From: DATGZX01 sp035296965
Lineage (GTDB): Bacteria > Planctomycetota > Planctomycetia > Gemmatales > Gemmataceae
Assembly: GCA_035296965.1 (NCBI GenBank)
Contig: DATGZX010000305.1
Location: 1 to 59,010 of the forward strand
Direction: 5' to 3'
DNA length: 59,010 nt
In this document: positions 43,607-52,818 of the stretch, piece by piece
Numbering within the stretch: position 1 is the stretch's first letter
Layout: each line of letters starts with the position of its first letter
Translations under genes and position numbers: made by a program
Notes under the pieces: model-generated
Databases searched by the model: none
What the model was told of the DNA's origin: nothing
The model's input: the letters and a program-made list of their open reading frames with translations, nothing else

Positions 43607-45622
43607 ATGTTTTTCATGGCTGGTCCTCGGGTTCTGATCGCCTTCGCCGTATTACTGGCCACGCATGCGGTTCACGCGCAAGCTCCAGCCGGCAAGGACC
43701 CACGATTGCCTGAAAAGCCTAATCGTCCACGCACGGATCGCTTTGGTGATCCCCTACCCGAAGGAGCGCTCTTCCGCACGAGCACAGTGCGCGCGCGGCA
43801 CGATGTCTCTGGCTCGCTCCGGTTCTCAGGCGACGGCCGACTGCTCGCGGCCTTCGGGGGTGACAAAACTGTTCGTTTGTGGGAAGCGTCGACAGGAAAA
43901 CTGCGTCGAGTTTTCTCGGGCCATCAAAGACAAATCGCCGATCTGGTCTTCTCTGCTGATGGCCGGCTCTTGGTCTCCGGCGACGAAGGCGGGTCGATCC
44001 ATCTGTGGGATGCGACCTCCGGAGCACTGAAGTTCGTCATGACCGGCCACAGAGGTTCGATTCATAGCTTGGTCTTGACCCCAGATAACCGCTTGCTGGC
44101 CTCCTGCGACGGCTATGAGATTCGATTGTGGGACACGTCTACGGGAAAACAGCTGCGAGTTCTTGCACGAGCTGGGGACATCTTCTGGTCCGTTGACATT
44201 TCTCCCGATGGCAAGACGCTGGTAGCTGGCTTGCACGAGCACCCGTTGGCATTTTGGGATCTATCCACAGGCGCGGAACTGCATCAATTCGAGAAAACAG
44301 ACACGGAGCGGCAAAATCCTGTTTTCCTGCCGGACGGCAAGCGTCTACTGACGACGGGGGCGGGTGAAGGCGCCGTGATCTGGGAGGTGGCTACGGGCAA
44401 AAAGCTCGCTTCTCTCAAAGCATGGGGACCGATTGCCCTCACGCGCGACGGCAAGATTCTGGCCAGCGGTCCAAGAGGGTTTTGGCCTCCTGATGCTCCG
44501 ATCTTCCTATGGGACTTGGCCAGCCTTAAAGAGATACGCCGGCTTCGAGGCCATCAAGATGGAGTCTTCTCGCTCGCGTTCTCCCCGGACGGCTCAATGC
44601 TTGCCTCACTCGGCGGCGATCAGACTCTGCGCCGCTGGGATCCTCAAACTGGCCGGGAACTCGATGCGGTTGTGGGTCACGAGAATGCGATCACGGCCTT
44701 GGCGTTCTCGCCAGACGGGATATTGCTGGCCTCCGGCAGTGCAGACCGAACGGTCCGCCTCTGGGATTCTGAGACGGGCCGGGAAGTATGCCGTCTCGAG
44801 GCGCGACAGGAGGTCGTCCAGGGACTCGCCTTCCTTCCCGGAGGCGACACCCTTCTCTCGCAAAATGAGTTTGTGCCGCCCACGAAAGGGGACGGCATGA
44901 CGGAGGACCAGGCACTTATTAGGGTTCGTCTATGGGACGTGCGCAAGGCCAAAGAACGCCGCCATATCGACATTCCCAAGGCCTTTATCCATACCATGGC
45001 ATTCTCACCCAGGACAGAGGTCCTTGCGATGGGTGGGTTCAAATCGATCCGCTTCCTCGATTTGCATACAGGCAAGATGTCTCAGCCCATCGCTGAACCT
45101 CCAATCCGCACCATGTGCATGGCATTTTCTCCCGACGGCCGCCATCTAGCCGTAACCAGCGACGAATCCGGCATTCGAGAAACGACCGGTCTCAACCTTT
45201 GGGAAGTATCGACGGGTCGAAACTTATGGAGCACCGGAAGGACCTTCGAGATGTTCCGGGGAATAGCCTTCTCCCCCGACGGCAAAACATTAGCGACCGG
45301 AGGTAATTCTGTTCACCTTTGGGACGCCAATTCGGGGAAGGAGACGGGCAGACTCGAAGGCGGCAGAGGCTGTGTGGCCTTCTCCCATAATGGGAAGATC
45401 CTGGCAACAGGCGGCCCGGACAATTCCGTGATGCTCTGGGATCTCCCCACGCGCAGCCAGCGCCGGCGGTTCACGGGACACGTCCCTTCTTCCACTAGAT
45501 TGGGCCGTATGTCCGTAGAACCCGGAGTTTCGTGCTTGGCCTTCTCGCCGAACGACCGGCTTCTGGCAACGGGGGGCGATGATACTTTGGTAATCGTGTA
45601 TGACGTCATGAATTCCCGGTGA
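43607..45622 (+). CDS. Secreted WD40-repeat protein
   Basis: This encodes 671 residues; the ATG at 43607 follows AGGAAGG at about 8 bases and opens a signal peptide (MFFMAGPRVLIAFAVLLATH, cleavage after VHAQ). At least twelve WD40 units follow, with GH near the start and WD or WE near the end of each: TVRLWEASTG, SIHLWDATSG, EIRLWDTSTG, TLRRWDPQTG, TVRLWDSETG and VRLWDVRKA among others. This would give two propellers. No kinase or catalytic domain is attached. It probably acts as an exported scaffold; a partner cannot be named. Confidence 0.88.
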   Translation: MFFMAGPRVLIAFAVLLATHAVHAQAPAGKDPRLPEKPNRPRTDRFGDPLPEGALFRTSTVRARHDVSGSLRFSGDGRLLAAFGGDKTVRLWEASTGKLRRVFSGHQRQIADLVFSADGRLLVSGDEGGSIHLWDATSGALKFVMTGHRGSIHSLVLTPDNRLLASCDGYEIRLWDTSTGKQLRVLARAGDIFWSVDISPDGKTLVAGLHEHPLAFWDLSTGAELHQFEKTDTERQNPVFLPDGKRLLTTGAGEGAVIWEVATGKKLASLKAWGPIALTRDGKILASGPRGFWPPDAPIFLWDLASLKEIRRLRGHQDGVFSLAFSPDGSMLASLGGDQTLRRWDPQTGRELDAVVGHENAITALAFSPDGILLASGSADRTVRLWDSETGREVCRLEARQEVVQGLAFLPGGDTLLSQNEFVPPTKGDGMTEDQALIRVRLWDVRKAKERRHIDIPKAFIHTMAFSPRTEVLAMGGFKSIRFLDLHTGKMSQPIAEPPIRTMCMAFSPDGRHLAVTSDESGIRETTGLNLWEVSTGRNLWSTGRTFEMFRGIAFSPDGKTLATGGNSVHLWDANSGKETGRLEGGRGCVAFSHNGKILATGGPDNSVMLWDLPTRSQRRRFTGHVPSSTRLGRMSVEPGVSCLAFSPNDRLLATGGDDTLVIVYDVMNSR

Positions 45623-45939
45623 CCCGTATAGTCAAGAAACTCGAACGGTGAACAGGAGCGAGGATTGCCGAGGTCCTCACCGAGTGCATCGCGGGCACCT
45701 CGGCCCAAGATGGCGTTCTGAGAATAGCGCGTCGGACTCTAAAAGGCGTCGGGAGTCCACATAAAGGGCTGTGGGTCACGATTCTGCGTTCCGCGCACGA
45801 ACAACATGCTGACGCACCAGTCGGGCAACCGCTACAATGTGCGACGTGGGGGCTGCCCGCGGAACCGCATGATCGAGACATGAGCAAGCATCTCTACCGT
45901 CCCTTGAAATCGGCGCGGCAGGCATGCTTTGGAGGAGAT
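45623..45939. other. Intergenic region upstream of the intact hicBA
   Basis: These 317 bp contain no good open frame. A promoter-like pair lies at 45809-45838; the rest shows no recognised repeat. Confidence 0.35.
45809..45838 (+). promoter_or_regulatory. Candidate promoter of hicBA
   Basis: CTGACG (45809-45814) and TACAAT (45833-45838) are 18 bases apart. The leader to the ATG at 45940 would be about 95 bases. Confidence 0.35.
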
Positions 45940-46161
45940 ATGACCAAGCGACTGACGGCCGTTATCCATCGCGAAGGGGATGGGTTTGTCGCCCTGTGCC
46001 CCGAACTGGATGTTGCCAGTCAAGGAAACTCCATCGAGGCAGCCCGGGACAACCTCCGCGAGGCCCTCGAACTGTTTTTTGAATGTGCGTCCCCCGCAGA
46101 AATCCAGGAACGCCTGGGTGAGGAAATATTCATCACCCAGGTCGACGTGGCCTGTGGGTAA
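45940..46161 (+). CDS. hicB: HicB-type antitoxin of an intact hicBA pair
   Basis: This encodes 73 residues; GGAGG lies 4 bases before the ATG, and an in-frame ATG at 45880 is less likely. The HicB core is clear (TAVIHREGDGFVALCPELDVASQGNSIEAARDNLREALELFFE). The tail ERLGEEIFITQVDVACG lacks a helix-turn-helix domain, which is usual for short HicB forms. The end overlaps the start of hicA by 8 bp. It differs strongly in sequence from the hicB at 40618, so the two are not a recent duplication. Confidence 0.88.
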   Translation: MTKRLTAVIHREGDGFVALCPELDVASQGNSIEAARDNLREALELFFECASPAEIQERLGEEIFITQVDVACG

Positions 46162-46375
46162 GCTGCGAGTGCTGTCGGGCCAGGAAGTGTGTGCGATCCT
46201 GGAACGGCATGGTTTCACCCGCGCGCGCCAGCGTGGCAGTCACATTGTCATGCAGCGGGTGTCGACCGACGGAACCACGACGGTTCCGGTGCCCGACCAC
46301 AAAGAATTGCGAACCGGGACGCTGCGATCAATCATCCGCCAGTCCGAGTTGCCGCGGAGCGAATTCGAGGCATGA
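46154..46375 (+). CDS. hicA: HicA-type toxin, apparently intact
   Basis: This encodes 73 residues from a GTG overlapping the end of hicB. The HicA fold is complete: SGQEVCAILERHGFTRARQRGSHIVMQRVS, with the active-site His in GSHIVM, then TTVPVPDHKELRTGTLRSIIRQSELPRSEF. The protein binds and cleaves mRNA when free of HicB. Nothing suggests inactivation. A longer frame from 45980 exists but runs antiparallel to hicB usage and is rejected. Confidence 0.87.
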   Translation: MGKLRVLSGQEVCAILERHGFTRARQRGSHIVMQRVSTDGTTTVPVPDHKELRTGTLRSIIRQSELPRSEFEA

Positions 46376-46928
46376 GACCGCCGAAGCAGGCGCTGCAGCA
46401 GATCGGGGGGCCTTGCGGCTTTCTCGGGCTCGTGCCGAAGCAGCGAGTCCACCTTTTCTAGAGAGCATTTCCGTTATCGGCGTTTATCCTACCGGTTGGT
46501 CGAGGGTGAGGCCACAAATCTGCCCGTCTGCGCTTCCTCATGCGCTTTGCTGGATCTACAATTGTGGTTTGGGACGCCCCGAGGCAATAACTGCGCGATT
46601 GCCTGGTGAGCCGTGGCCTTCTTCAGCCAAGCGGCGGAGCTGTTGCAACGTCTCCTCGATAGTTATGGTGGTTTGATGTGCGGATTCGAAGCGGTGGGAT
46701 TGGCAATGACTTGCAAGGGCGGGGAGTTTGCCTCGCTAACGCTTCGGGCTCGTATGCTTGGGAATTATGGTGGATCGGCGTGGGCGCTCTGGACGGCGTA
46801 CTTTCGGTGTACTTTCGGCGCACTTCTGGCACGAGAGACCGGCCCTATAACTTGCTGCTGCCCGGTGCGCTGAGTACGCTGTCTCTGGAGACAACGCTGC
46901 CTTTTTCCGATGCTTCAGGAGGAACTTC
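46376..46928. other. Intergenic stretch with a dispersed 20-mer
   Basis: This 553-bp stretch has no convincing gene. It contains CCTCGCTAACGCTTCGGGCT (46731-46750), a sequence I remember as a frequent dispersed motif in planctomycete genomes, and a short tandem-like patch with TACTTTCGG repeated at 46799 and 46811. The promoter of the following three-gene cluster should lie here. Confidence 0.4.
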
Positions 46929-48161
46929 ATGTCTCGTCACGTTTGGCAGTCCGGCTTGATTCTCATTGCCTTTTCAGTGCTTGTTGCTTTATGTGCATTG
47001 AATAGCGGCAATCCGGCGACGGCAGAAACCTGTCTCTCTCCGTTCGTGAAGCGTCTGGATAGGCCGGAGAAGATTCTTTACGTCTTTTGTGTCGATGCCG
47101 ACGCCAAGGACCATGATTTTCTGGCGGTCATCGATGTCGATCTCGATTCGCCCAAGTACGGCAAGATCATTTACCAGCTCGATCTTGGCTCGTCGGGCAA
47201 CGAGACGCACCACTTTGGCTTTACCGACGACCGCACCCACATCTGGGGCTGCAGTCTGTTCTCCAGCCGAGTTTTCCTTATCGACGTTGCTTCCAACCCG
47301 GCCAAGCCGAGCCTCGTCAAGGTGATCGAGGATATCCCCGAGAAGACCGGCTTGTCTGGGCCGCATTCCCCCTATGCACTCCCCGGCCGGATGCTGCTCA
47401 GTTTCCTGGGCAGCAAGGACGGCGGTTTGCCCGCGGGCCTGGCGGAATTCACCAACGACGGCCAATTCATCCGCCGGCTCGATCTGCCCGAAGGCGCCCC
47501 CTACATGTACGACGTGTCGGTGAAGGCTGACCTGAACCGCATGGTCACGTCGAGCTTCACGCCCTTGAACAACTACAAGAAGCCGCTAGCCCAGATGGAC
47601 CTCAAGGATTTTGGCAATAAACTGCTGGTCTGGGATTTCCGCGAGCGCAAGGTTCTTGCCCAATTGACTACCGGCACGGCCCCGCTGGAATGTCGCTGGT
47701 CCCTTGCCGCCGGCGGCAATCACGGTTTCACGAACTGTGCGCTCGATGATTCGATCTGGGTCTGGGAAGGAACCGGCGACAGTCAGTACACTGCCCGCAA
47801 GCTCTGCACGACGGGCAAATTACCAGCGGATTTGCGGCAGTCGCCCGACGATCGCTTTCTTTACGTCAGTTGCTTTTTTTCCAACGAGATCCAGCAATGG
47901 GACGTGAGCGACCTCAAGAGGCCGCGACTGACGAGCACCATAGTCCCCGGCGTCCAGCCGAACATGATGCACGTCACCGGCGACGGCAAGCGCATGTACA
48001 TCACGAATTCGCTGTTGAGCACACTCGATCATTCCGGGACGTTTTGGGTGCGCCTCGCCTACATCGGTCCCGATGGCATGAAGATCGACCCATTCTTCAA
48101 CGTCGACCTGAATCAGTTCCCGACAGGGCCGGCTCGGGGACACGACATGTTGCTGTATTGA
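46929..48161 (+). CDS. mtoX: Selenium-binding-protein (SBP56)/methanethiol-oxidase family protein
   Basis: This encodes 410 residues; AGGAGG lies just upstream. A signal peptide ends near ATAET. The SBP56 propeller is recognisable from EKILYVFCVD, LAVIDVDLDSPKYGKIIYQLDL and GNETHHFGFTDDRTHIWGC. Further segments are SGPHSPYALPG, GGNHGFTNCALDD and MMHVTGDGKRMYITNSLLSTLD. These carry the His residues thought to bind copper in methanethiol oxidase. Bacterial methanethiol oxidase converts methanethiol to formaldehyde, sulfide and peroxide. A SCO copper chaperone gene follows, as in known mtoX loci, which supports this reading over a plain SBP56 function. The gene symbol is by analogy. Confidence 0.83.
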   Translation: MSRHVWQSGLILIAFSVLVALCALNSGNPATAETCLSPFVKRLDRPEKILYVFCVDADAKDHDFLAVIDVDLDSPKYGKIIYQLDLGSSGNETHHFGFTDDRTHIWGCSLFSSRVFLIDVASNPAKPSLVKVIEDIPEKTGLSGPHSPYALPGRMLLSFLGSKDGGLPAGLAEFTNDGQFIRRLDLPEGAPYMYDVSVKADLNRMVTSSFTPLNNYKKPLAQMDLKDFGNKLLVWDFRERKVLAQLTTGTAPLECRWSLAAGGNHGFTNCALDDSIWVWEGTGDSQYTARKLCTTGKLPADLRQSPDDRFLYVSCFFSNEIQQWDVSDLKRPRLTSTIVPGVQPNMMHVTGDGKRMYITNSLLSTLDHSGTFWVRLAYIGPDGMKIDPFFNVDLNQFPTGPARGHDMLLY

Positions 48162-48273
48162 GAAGGAATTCTCTTGGTAGTCAGCAGCCTGCCTTCAGCG
48201 CCCTTCCATGAAGCGTTTATGGAGACTGCGGACTACCATCTGCTACTGACAATTCGATTGAGGAGCCTATCCG

Positions 48274-48873
48274 ATGACGGCGGTGGCGGTCCTGAGTGCG
48301 GCGCTTCTAGTCATGGCTGGCGAGACGAAAGACGCAGGACAGGCGTCTCGGCTGGCGGTGATTCGGGCGGCACCCGATTTTGCCTTGCAGACGCAGGAAG
48401 GGCAGACGCTGCGCCGGGATGACCTTCGTGGGAAAATCCTGTTGGTGAGCTTTATCTTCACGACCTGTAACGGTACATGCCCGGCTACGACCCACCGCAT
48501 GAGCCAGGTGCAAGAGGAACTCAAGAAGCGGCGTCTCGAAAAGGCGGGGGCAATCCATCTTGTTTCGATCAGCCTTGATCCGGCACGCGATACGCCCGCC
48601 GTGCTCAAGGGTTACATGCGGCTCTATGATCTTGACGCCGCCAACTGGAGCTTTTTGACGGGGCCGGCCGATCAGGTAGCCAAGACGATTGCCGCCTGGG
48701 GCATGTGGGCAAAGCCCGCAGCGAACGGTCAGCTCGATCATCCCTCGCGCATTTTCCTTGTGGATCAGGCAGGCCGAATCCGGGAGATCTACAACCTCAG
48801 CTTCATGAAGCCTGCTTGGGTCGCCGAGGATGTGGAACTCCTCCTCAAGGAGCGATCGGCAGGCAAACCATAA
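48274..48873 (+). CDS. SCO1/SenC-family copper chaperone
   Basis: This encodes 199 residues; GGAGC lies about 8 bases before the ATG. A short hydrophobic N-terminus (AVAVLSAALLVMAG) should export or anchor it. The thioredoxin fold carries the copper-binding CxxxC (Cys65 and Cys69 in TTCNGTCP) and the distal His156 (QLDHPSRIFLVD). All three ligands are present. SCO proteins deliver copper to extracytoplasmic enzymes, usually cytochrome oxidase; no oxidase gene is near, so the upstream SBP56-type protein is the likely client. Confidence 0.92.
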   Translation: MTAVAVLSAALLVMAGETKDAGQASRLAVIRAAPDFALQTQEGQTLRRDDLRGKILLVSFIFTTCNGTCPATTHRMSQVQEELKKRRLEKAGAIHLVSISLDPARDTPAVLKGYMRLYDLDAANWSFLTGPADQVAKTIAAWGMWAKPAANGQLDHPSRIFLVDQAGRIREIYNLSFMKPAWVAEDVELLLKERSAGKP

Positions 48874-48894
48874 GTTCCTCCGGGAAGGACATTC

Positions 48895-50994
48895 GTGGTG
48901 AAGATAGCTTTCGTTCCATTGGTCGCGGTGCTGGGCGTTCTCATCTGGAGTGCCATGTCTTCCGAGCAAGCAGTGCAGGCCGACGAAGGTATGTGGTTGT
49001 TGAACAATCCTCCTCGCGATTTGCTGAAGCGCAAGTACAGCTTCGATCTGGATAATGCCTGGTTGGAGAGAGTTCAGAAGGCATCCGTCCGTTTCAATAA
49101 CGGCGGCTCCGGCAGTTTTGTCTCGCCGGACGGCCTAGTCGTGACCAATCATCACATCGGGGCCGACTGCCTGGAAAAGCTGAGCCCCAAGGACAAGGAT
49201 TACTATCGCGACGGCTACTACGCGCGCACGCGCGACCAGGAGCTGCAGTGCCCCGACCTGGAACTCAATGCACTGCAGTCGATCGAGGATGTGACCGCGC
49301 GGGTCAACACGGCCATCCGCCCGGACATGCCGCCCGCTCAAGCCGCGGCTGCGCGACGCGCCGTGATGGCCGAGATCGAAAAGGAGTCGCTCGCTGGCAC
49401 CGGCCTGCGTAGTGATGTAGTAACTCTTTACCAGGGCGGCCTCTACCACCTCTACCGTTACAATAAGTACACCGACGTGCGCCTAGTCATGGCGCCGGAA
49501 CATGCCATCGCCTTCTTCGGTGGCGACACGGACAATTTCGAGTACCCCCGCCATGACCTGGATATCTGCTTCTTCCGGGTCTACGAAAACGGCACGCCCG
49601 TGCACGCGGCAAACTATCTTCCCTGGAGCAGTCAGGGACCTGCGGAGGGAGACCTGGTCTTTGTCTCTGGTCACCCGGGCACGACGAATCGGCTCGATAC
49701 CCTGGACAAGCTCAAGCACCGCCGGGACGTGACAATTCCCTACGTTCTAAACCGGCAGCGCATGCTCGAAGCGTTGCTCTCGCAGTTTGCCGAGCGCGGC
49801 CCCGAGCAAGCACGCATGGCCCAGAACGACTTGCACCGCATCGCCAACGCGCGTAAGGCGACCTCCGGCCAATACCACGGGCTGCTCGACCCCGCCATCC
49901 TGGCTCGCAAGGCGGAAGAGGAGAACGGTCTGCGCCGGCAAATCGAAGCCGACCCGGCGCTGCAAACCAGGTACGCTTCGGCCTGGTCGCACATTGGGGA
50001 TGCGCAGAAAGCGCTCGCGCAGTTCGAGCGCGAATACTGGCTAATCGAGCAGGCTCATGCGTTCGAGGGGCACCTCTTTCGCATCGCCCGGCACCTGGTT
50101 CGGCTGGCAGCCGAGAAGGCGAAGCCGAACGCCACCCGTTTGCGCGAATACCGCGACTCGAACCTGGAATCTCTGGAGCTGGAGCTTTTTTCGCCGGCAC
50201 CGATTCATGCCGAGTTGGAACGAGTCAAGCTCGCGGGTGCGCTCGCCTTTCTGGCGGAAAACCTGGGCGGCGAGCATCGGCTGGTGGTCAAAGCGTTGGC
50301 TGGGAAAGCGCCGGCGGCCCGGGCCGAGGAATTAGTGAGCGGAACCAAGCTGGCGGATCCGGCAGAGCGTCGGCGCTTGGCTAAGGGAGGCCATGCCGCG
50401 CTCGAGACGGCAAGCGATCCCATGATCCGCTTCGCAGCCGCTATCGACCCTGACGCCAGGGGATTGCGCAAACGGTACGAGGATGAGGTGGAGGAAGTAG
50501 AGCGGCAGGCCTATGCACAGATCGCGCGGGCCCGCTTCGATCTTCTCGGCACTTCGCAGCCGCCGGACGCCACATTTACGCTGCGGCTGGCATTCGGGTT
50601 AGCAAAAGGCTATCGCGCGGATGGGATCGATTTGCCCTTCACGACTACCCTTGCCGGCGCGTTCGAACGCGCGCAACACCAGGGGAACCGTGAGCCCTTC
50701 GCCCTTCCCAAAAGCTGGGAAGCGAACAAGGCCAGGCTGGATCTGACAACCCCTCTCAATTTTGTTTCGACGGCGGACACGATCGGAGGGAATTCCGGAA
50801 GTCCGGTGTTGAATCGAGCCGGAGAACTGGTCGGCATCAATTTCGACCGCAATCGCCACGGGCTCGTGCGTAATTTCGTCTACAGCGACGAGCAAGCTCG
50901 CCACATAGCAGTGCACTCCCGCGGCGTTCTGGAAGCGCTGCGGGTGATTTATGGGACCGAGCCGCTGGTCAACGAATTGCTGGGGAAACATTGA
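48895..50994 (+). CDS. S46-family dipeptidyl-peptidase (DPP7/DPP11 type)
   Basis: This encodes 699 residues from a GTG with GGAAGGA upstream; a signal peptide covers about 1-29. The chymotrypsin-like halves surround a helical cap. Catalytic elements are VTNHHIG (His86/87), the Asp region DNFEYPRHDLD near 220, and Ser634 in GGNSGSPV. Arg652 lies 18 residues after Ser634 in NFDRN; in DPP11 the matching Arg selects Asp/Glu at P1, while DPP7 has Gly. The enzyme should remove dipeptides from peptide N-termini in the periplasm. It is third in a run with the SBP56 and SCO genes, 21 bp after SCO. Confidence 0.92.
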   Translation: MVKIAFVPLVAVLGVLIWSAMSSEQAVQADEGMWLLNNPPRDLLKRKYSFDLDNAWLERVQKASVRFNNGGSGSFVSPDGLVVTNHHIGADCLEKLSPKDKDYYRDGYYARTRDQELQCPDLELNALQSIEDVTARVNTAIRPDMPPAQAAAARRAVMAEIEKESLAGTGLRSDVVTLYQGGLYHLYRYNKYTDVRLVMAPEHAIAFFGGDTDNFEYPRHDLDICFFRVYENGTPVHAANYLPWSSQGPAEGDLVFVSGHPGTTNRLDTLDKLKHRRDVTIPYVLNRQRMLEALLSQFAERGPEQARMAQNDLHRIANARKATSGQYHGLLDPAILARKAEEENGLRRQIEADPALQTRYASAWSHIGDAQKALAQFEREYWLIEQAHAFEGHLFRIARHLVRLAAEKAKPNATRLREYRDSNLESLELELFSPAPIHAELERVKLAGALAFLAENLGGEHRLVVKALAGKAPAARAEELVSGTKLADPAERRRLAKGGHAALETASDPMIRFAAAIDPDARGLRKRYEDEVEEVERQAYAQIARARFDLLGTSQPPDATFTLRLAFGLAKGYRADGIDLPFTTTLAGAFERAQHQGNREPFALPKSWEANKARLDLTTPLNFVSTADTIGGNSGSPVLNRAGELVGINFDRNRHGLVRNFVYSDEQARHIAVHSRGVLEALRVIYGTEPLVNELLGKH

Positions 50995-51005
50995 GGCCAA
51001 ATCGA

Positions 51006-51046
51006 AAGGCGGAGTTCCATCGAGGCACTCGATGGAACTCCGCCTT
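51006..51046. terminator. Perfect 18-bp bidirectional hairpin
   Basis: Arms 51006-51023 and 51029-51046 are perfectly complementary over 18 bp, with a 5-base loop (GGCAC). The hairpin lies between the convergent ends of the S46 peptidase and TPR genes. No long T-run follows on either side, so it may work through stem stability alone. Confidence 0.75.
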
Positions 51047-51069
51047 CGGGTCAAAAACAGGCTCGGAAG

Positions 51070-52590
51070 CTACTGATTCGCCTTGAGCTTCTTCTCGACC
51101 TCCACCTTTTTTTGCTTCTCGCGGAGGCTGTTTGTCTCCACTTTCAGTGCCTTTTTCCAGGTGGCGACGGCGTCGGCCTTCTCGCCCAGGGCCAGGTGCA
51201 CATCTGCAAGGTGGTCCATGATTTCGATGTGCTGACCGTCCGGGTCTTGAACTGCATCGAGCAGGTACTTCTTCGCTTCCTTGTAGTTTTTCTTCTTGAA
51301 GAGTACCCAGCCCAAGCTGTCGAGGTAGGCGGCGTTGTCCTTGTCCTCGTCCGTATTGAAGTCGGATTGGCGCTTCTTGCGGTCTTTGCGGTCTTCATCG
51401 AGGGCCTTGCGAATCATCTTCTCGGCTTCATCAAGGCTCTTGTCATGGTCAGCCATGATGTAGCCAAGATCGTTGTTGTAACGAGGACTGTCCGGCTCGG
51501 CAGCAAGAAGAGTCTTGAGCTGATCAGTCGCCTTGTCGAGCCGGTCCATGTCAATGTAGACGCCGCTGAGGATGTAGCGGATTCTCGACAGGAGCTCGTC
51601 CTTCTGCGGTTGCTTGACGGAACTATCCTTGGGTATGCGCTCCAGCAATTCCTCATAGATTTTCGCCGCCGCTGCCGGATGTCCCGTCTCCTGCTGCACG
51701 TCGGCTTTCAAATAGGCATTGCGCCAGTCGTTGTCCTTGGGTTTGTAGATGTTGTCGATTGTGCGATTAGCTTCCTCTACTTTGCCCTGTTTCGTGAAGA
51801 TCCCTATGAGATCGGTCTGAAGCTGGTCTTCGATGAGTTCCTTGCGCACTTTTCCCTCATCGTCTGAATCCTTAACCTCTTCCTTGCCGACCAGTTGCAA
51901 AGCGCGCTGATAGGCCTTGACGGCCTCGTCGTACTGTTTCTTTTCCTTGAACAGCCAGGCCTTCAAGTCCAAGTTCTGCCAGCTGTCCTCATTGGCTTTC
52001 ACCATGTTCTCGACGAGCCGCATGGCCTCATCCATCTTGCCCTGTTTTGCGAGCGCCTTGACCATATGGCGCATGACTTCAGCCGTGAACTCGGGTCCAA
52101 CCTTCTCGTGCTCAAGATCTTCGATGAACTGCTTCGCCAACTTCGCGCTGGCCTCGTATTTCTTGTTGTCATACACGGCAGCGATGATGCGCAACCTGCC
52201 GAAATATGCTTGGCGGAGTTTTTGTTCGCTTTGCAGCAGCACGGCCTGTTCGGCGCAAACTTGATAGAACCTGGTGGCGGCTTGCCATTCCTTGAGTAGG
52301 CGTGCCGCCTCTGCCAGGATAAGGGCGCCGTTGTAGTTGAGCGGCTGGTCCTGTTCCTTGGACATTTTCACAGCTTCCGCGATCAGCTTCCTGGCGTGTC
52401 CGCGATTGTCGTAGAGTGCCTTGACTTCTCCCAGCATGGGCTTATCGCCCGTCACATCATTGAGCGCGAGGATCTCTTTGCGAAGGGGATCGTCGTCCTC
52501 GGCAGCTCGAACGACCGCCGGCTCCAGGACCAGACTCAACATGGTGGTAACGGCCAAGCCCACAATGATTCTTGCGTGCACGCTTCTCAT
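51070..52590 (-). CDS. Exported tetratricopeptide-repeat protein
   Basis: This encodes 506 residues; the ATG at 52590 with GGAGAAAGGG upstream is preferred over a start at 52662. A signal peptide (RIIVGLAVTTMLSLVLEPAVVRA) precedes about ten TPR-like units such as EVMRHMVKALAKQGKMDEAMRLVENMV, WLFKEKKQYDEAVKAYQRALQLVG and YNNDLGYIMADHDKSLDEAEKMIRKAL. The chain is rich in Lys and Asp. TPR solenoids bind other proteins; no enzyme domain is present. It is convergent with the S46 peptidase gene and divergent from the small kinase gene. Confidence 0.88.
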   Translation of the reverse strand: MRSVHARIIVGLAVTTMLSLVLEPAVVRAAEDDDPLRKEILALNDVTGDKPMLGEVKALYDNRGHARKLIAEAVKMSKEQDQPLNYNGALILAEAARLLKEWQAATRFYQVCAEQAVLLQSEQKLRQAYFGRLRIIAAVYDNKKYEASAKLAKQFIEDLEHEKVGPEFTAEVMRHMVKALAKQGKMDEAMRLVENMVKANEDSWQNLDLKAWLFKEKKQYDEAVKAYQRALQLVGKEEVKDSDDEGKVRKELIEDQLQTDLIGIFTKQGKVEEANRTIDNIYKPKDNDWRNAYLKADVQQETGHPAAAAKIYEELLERIPKDSSVKQPQKDELLSRIRYILSGVYIDMDRLDKATDQLKTLLAAEPDSPRYNNDLGYIMADHDKSLDEAEKMIRKALDEDRKDRKKRQSDFNTDEDKDNAAYLDSLGWVLFKKKNYKEAKKYLLDAVQDPDGQHIEIMDHLADVHLALGEKADAVATWKKALKVETNSLREKQKKVEVEKKLKANQ

Positions 52591-52818
52591 GACCCTTTCT
52601 CCGCTGGGAAGTTCGATGGGCGTCTGTATCCAACCCCATACTAGCGAAGACTGCCTTTGCATGCCACACGGGATTACCAGCGCGCGACTCCTCTACATGG
52701 GGAGCCCATTTTGACTTTCACGCCGGGAAAACCTAAAGTCCAGGAGGCAGGGTGCATCCCGCCTCATTGTTAAGACAGACAAGCTGGCTATTTTCGGCAA
52801 CTGCCCAACGAGAAGTTC

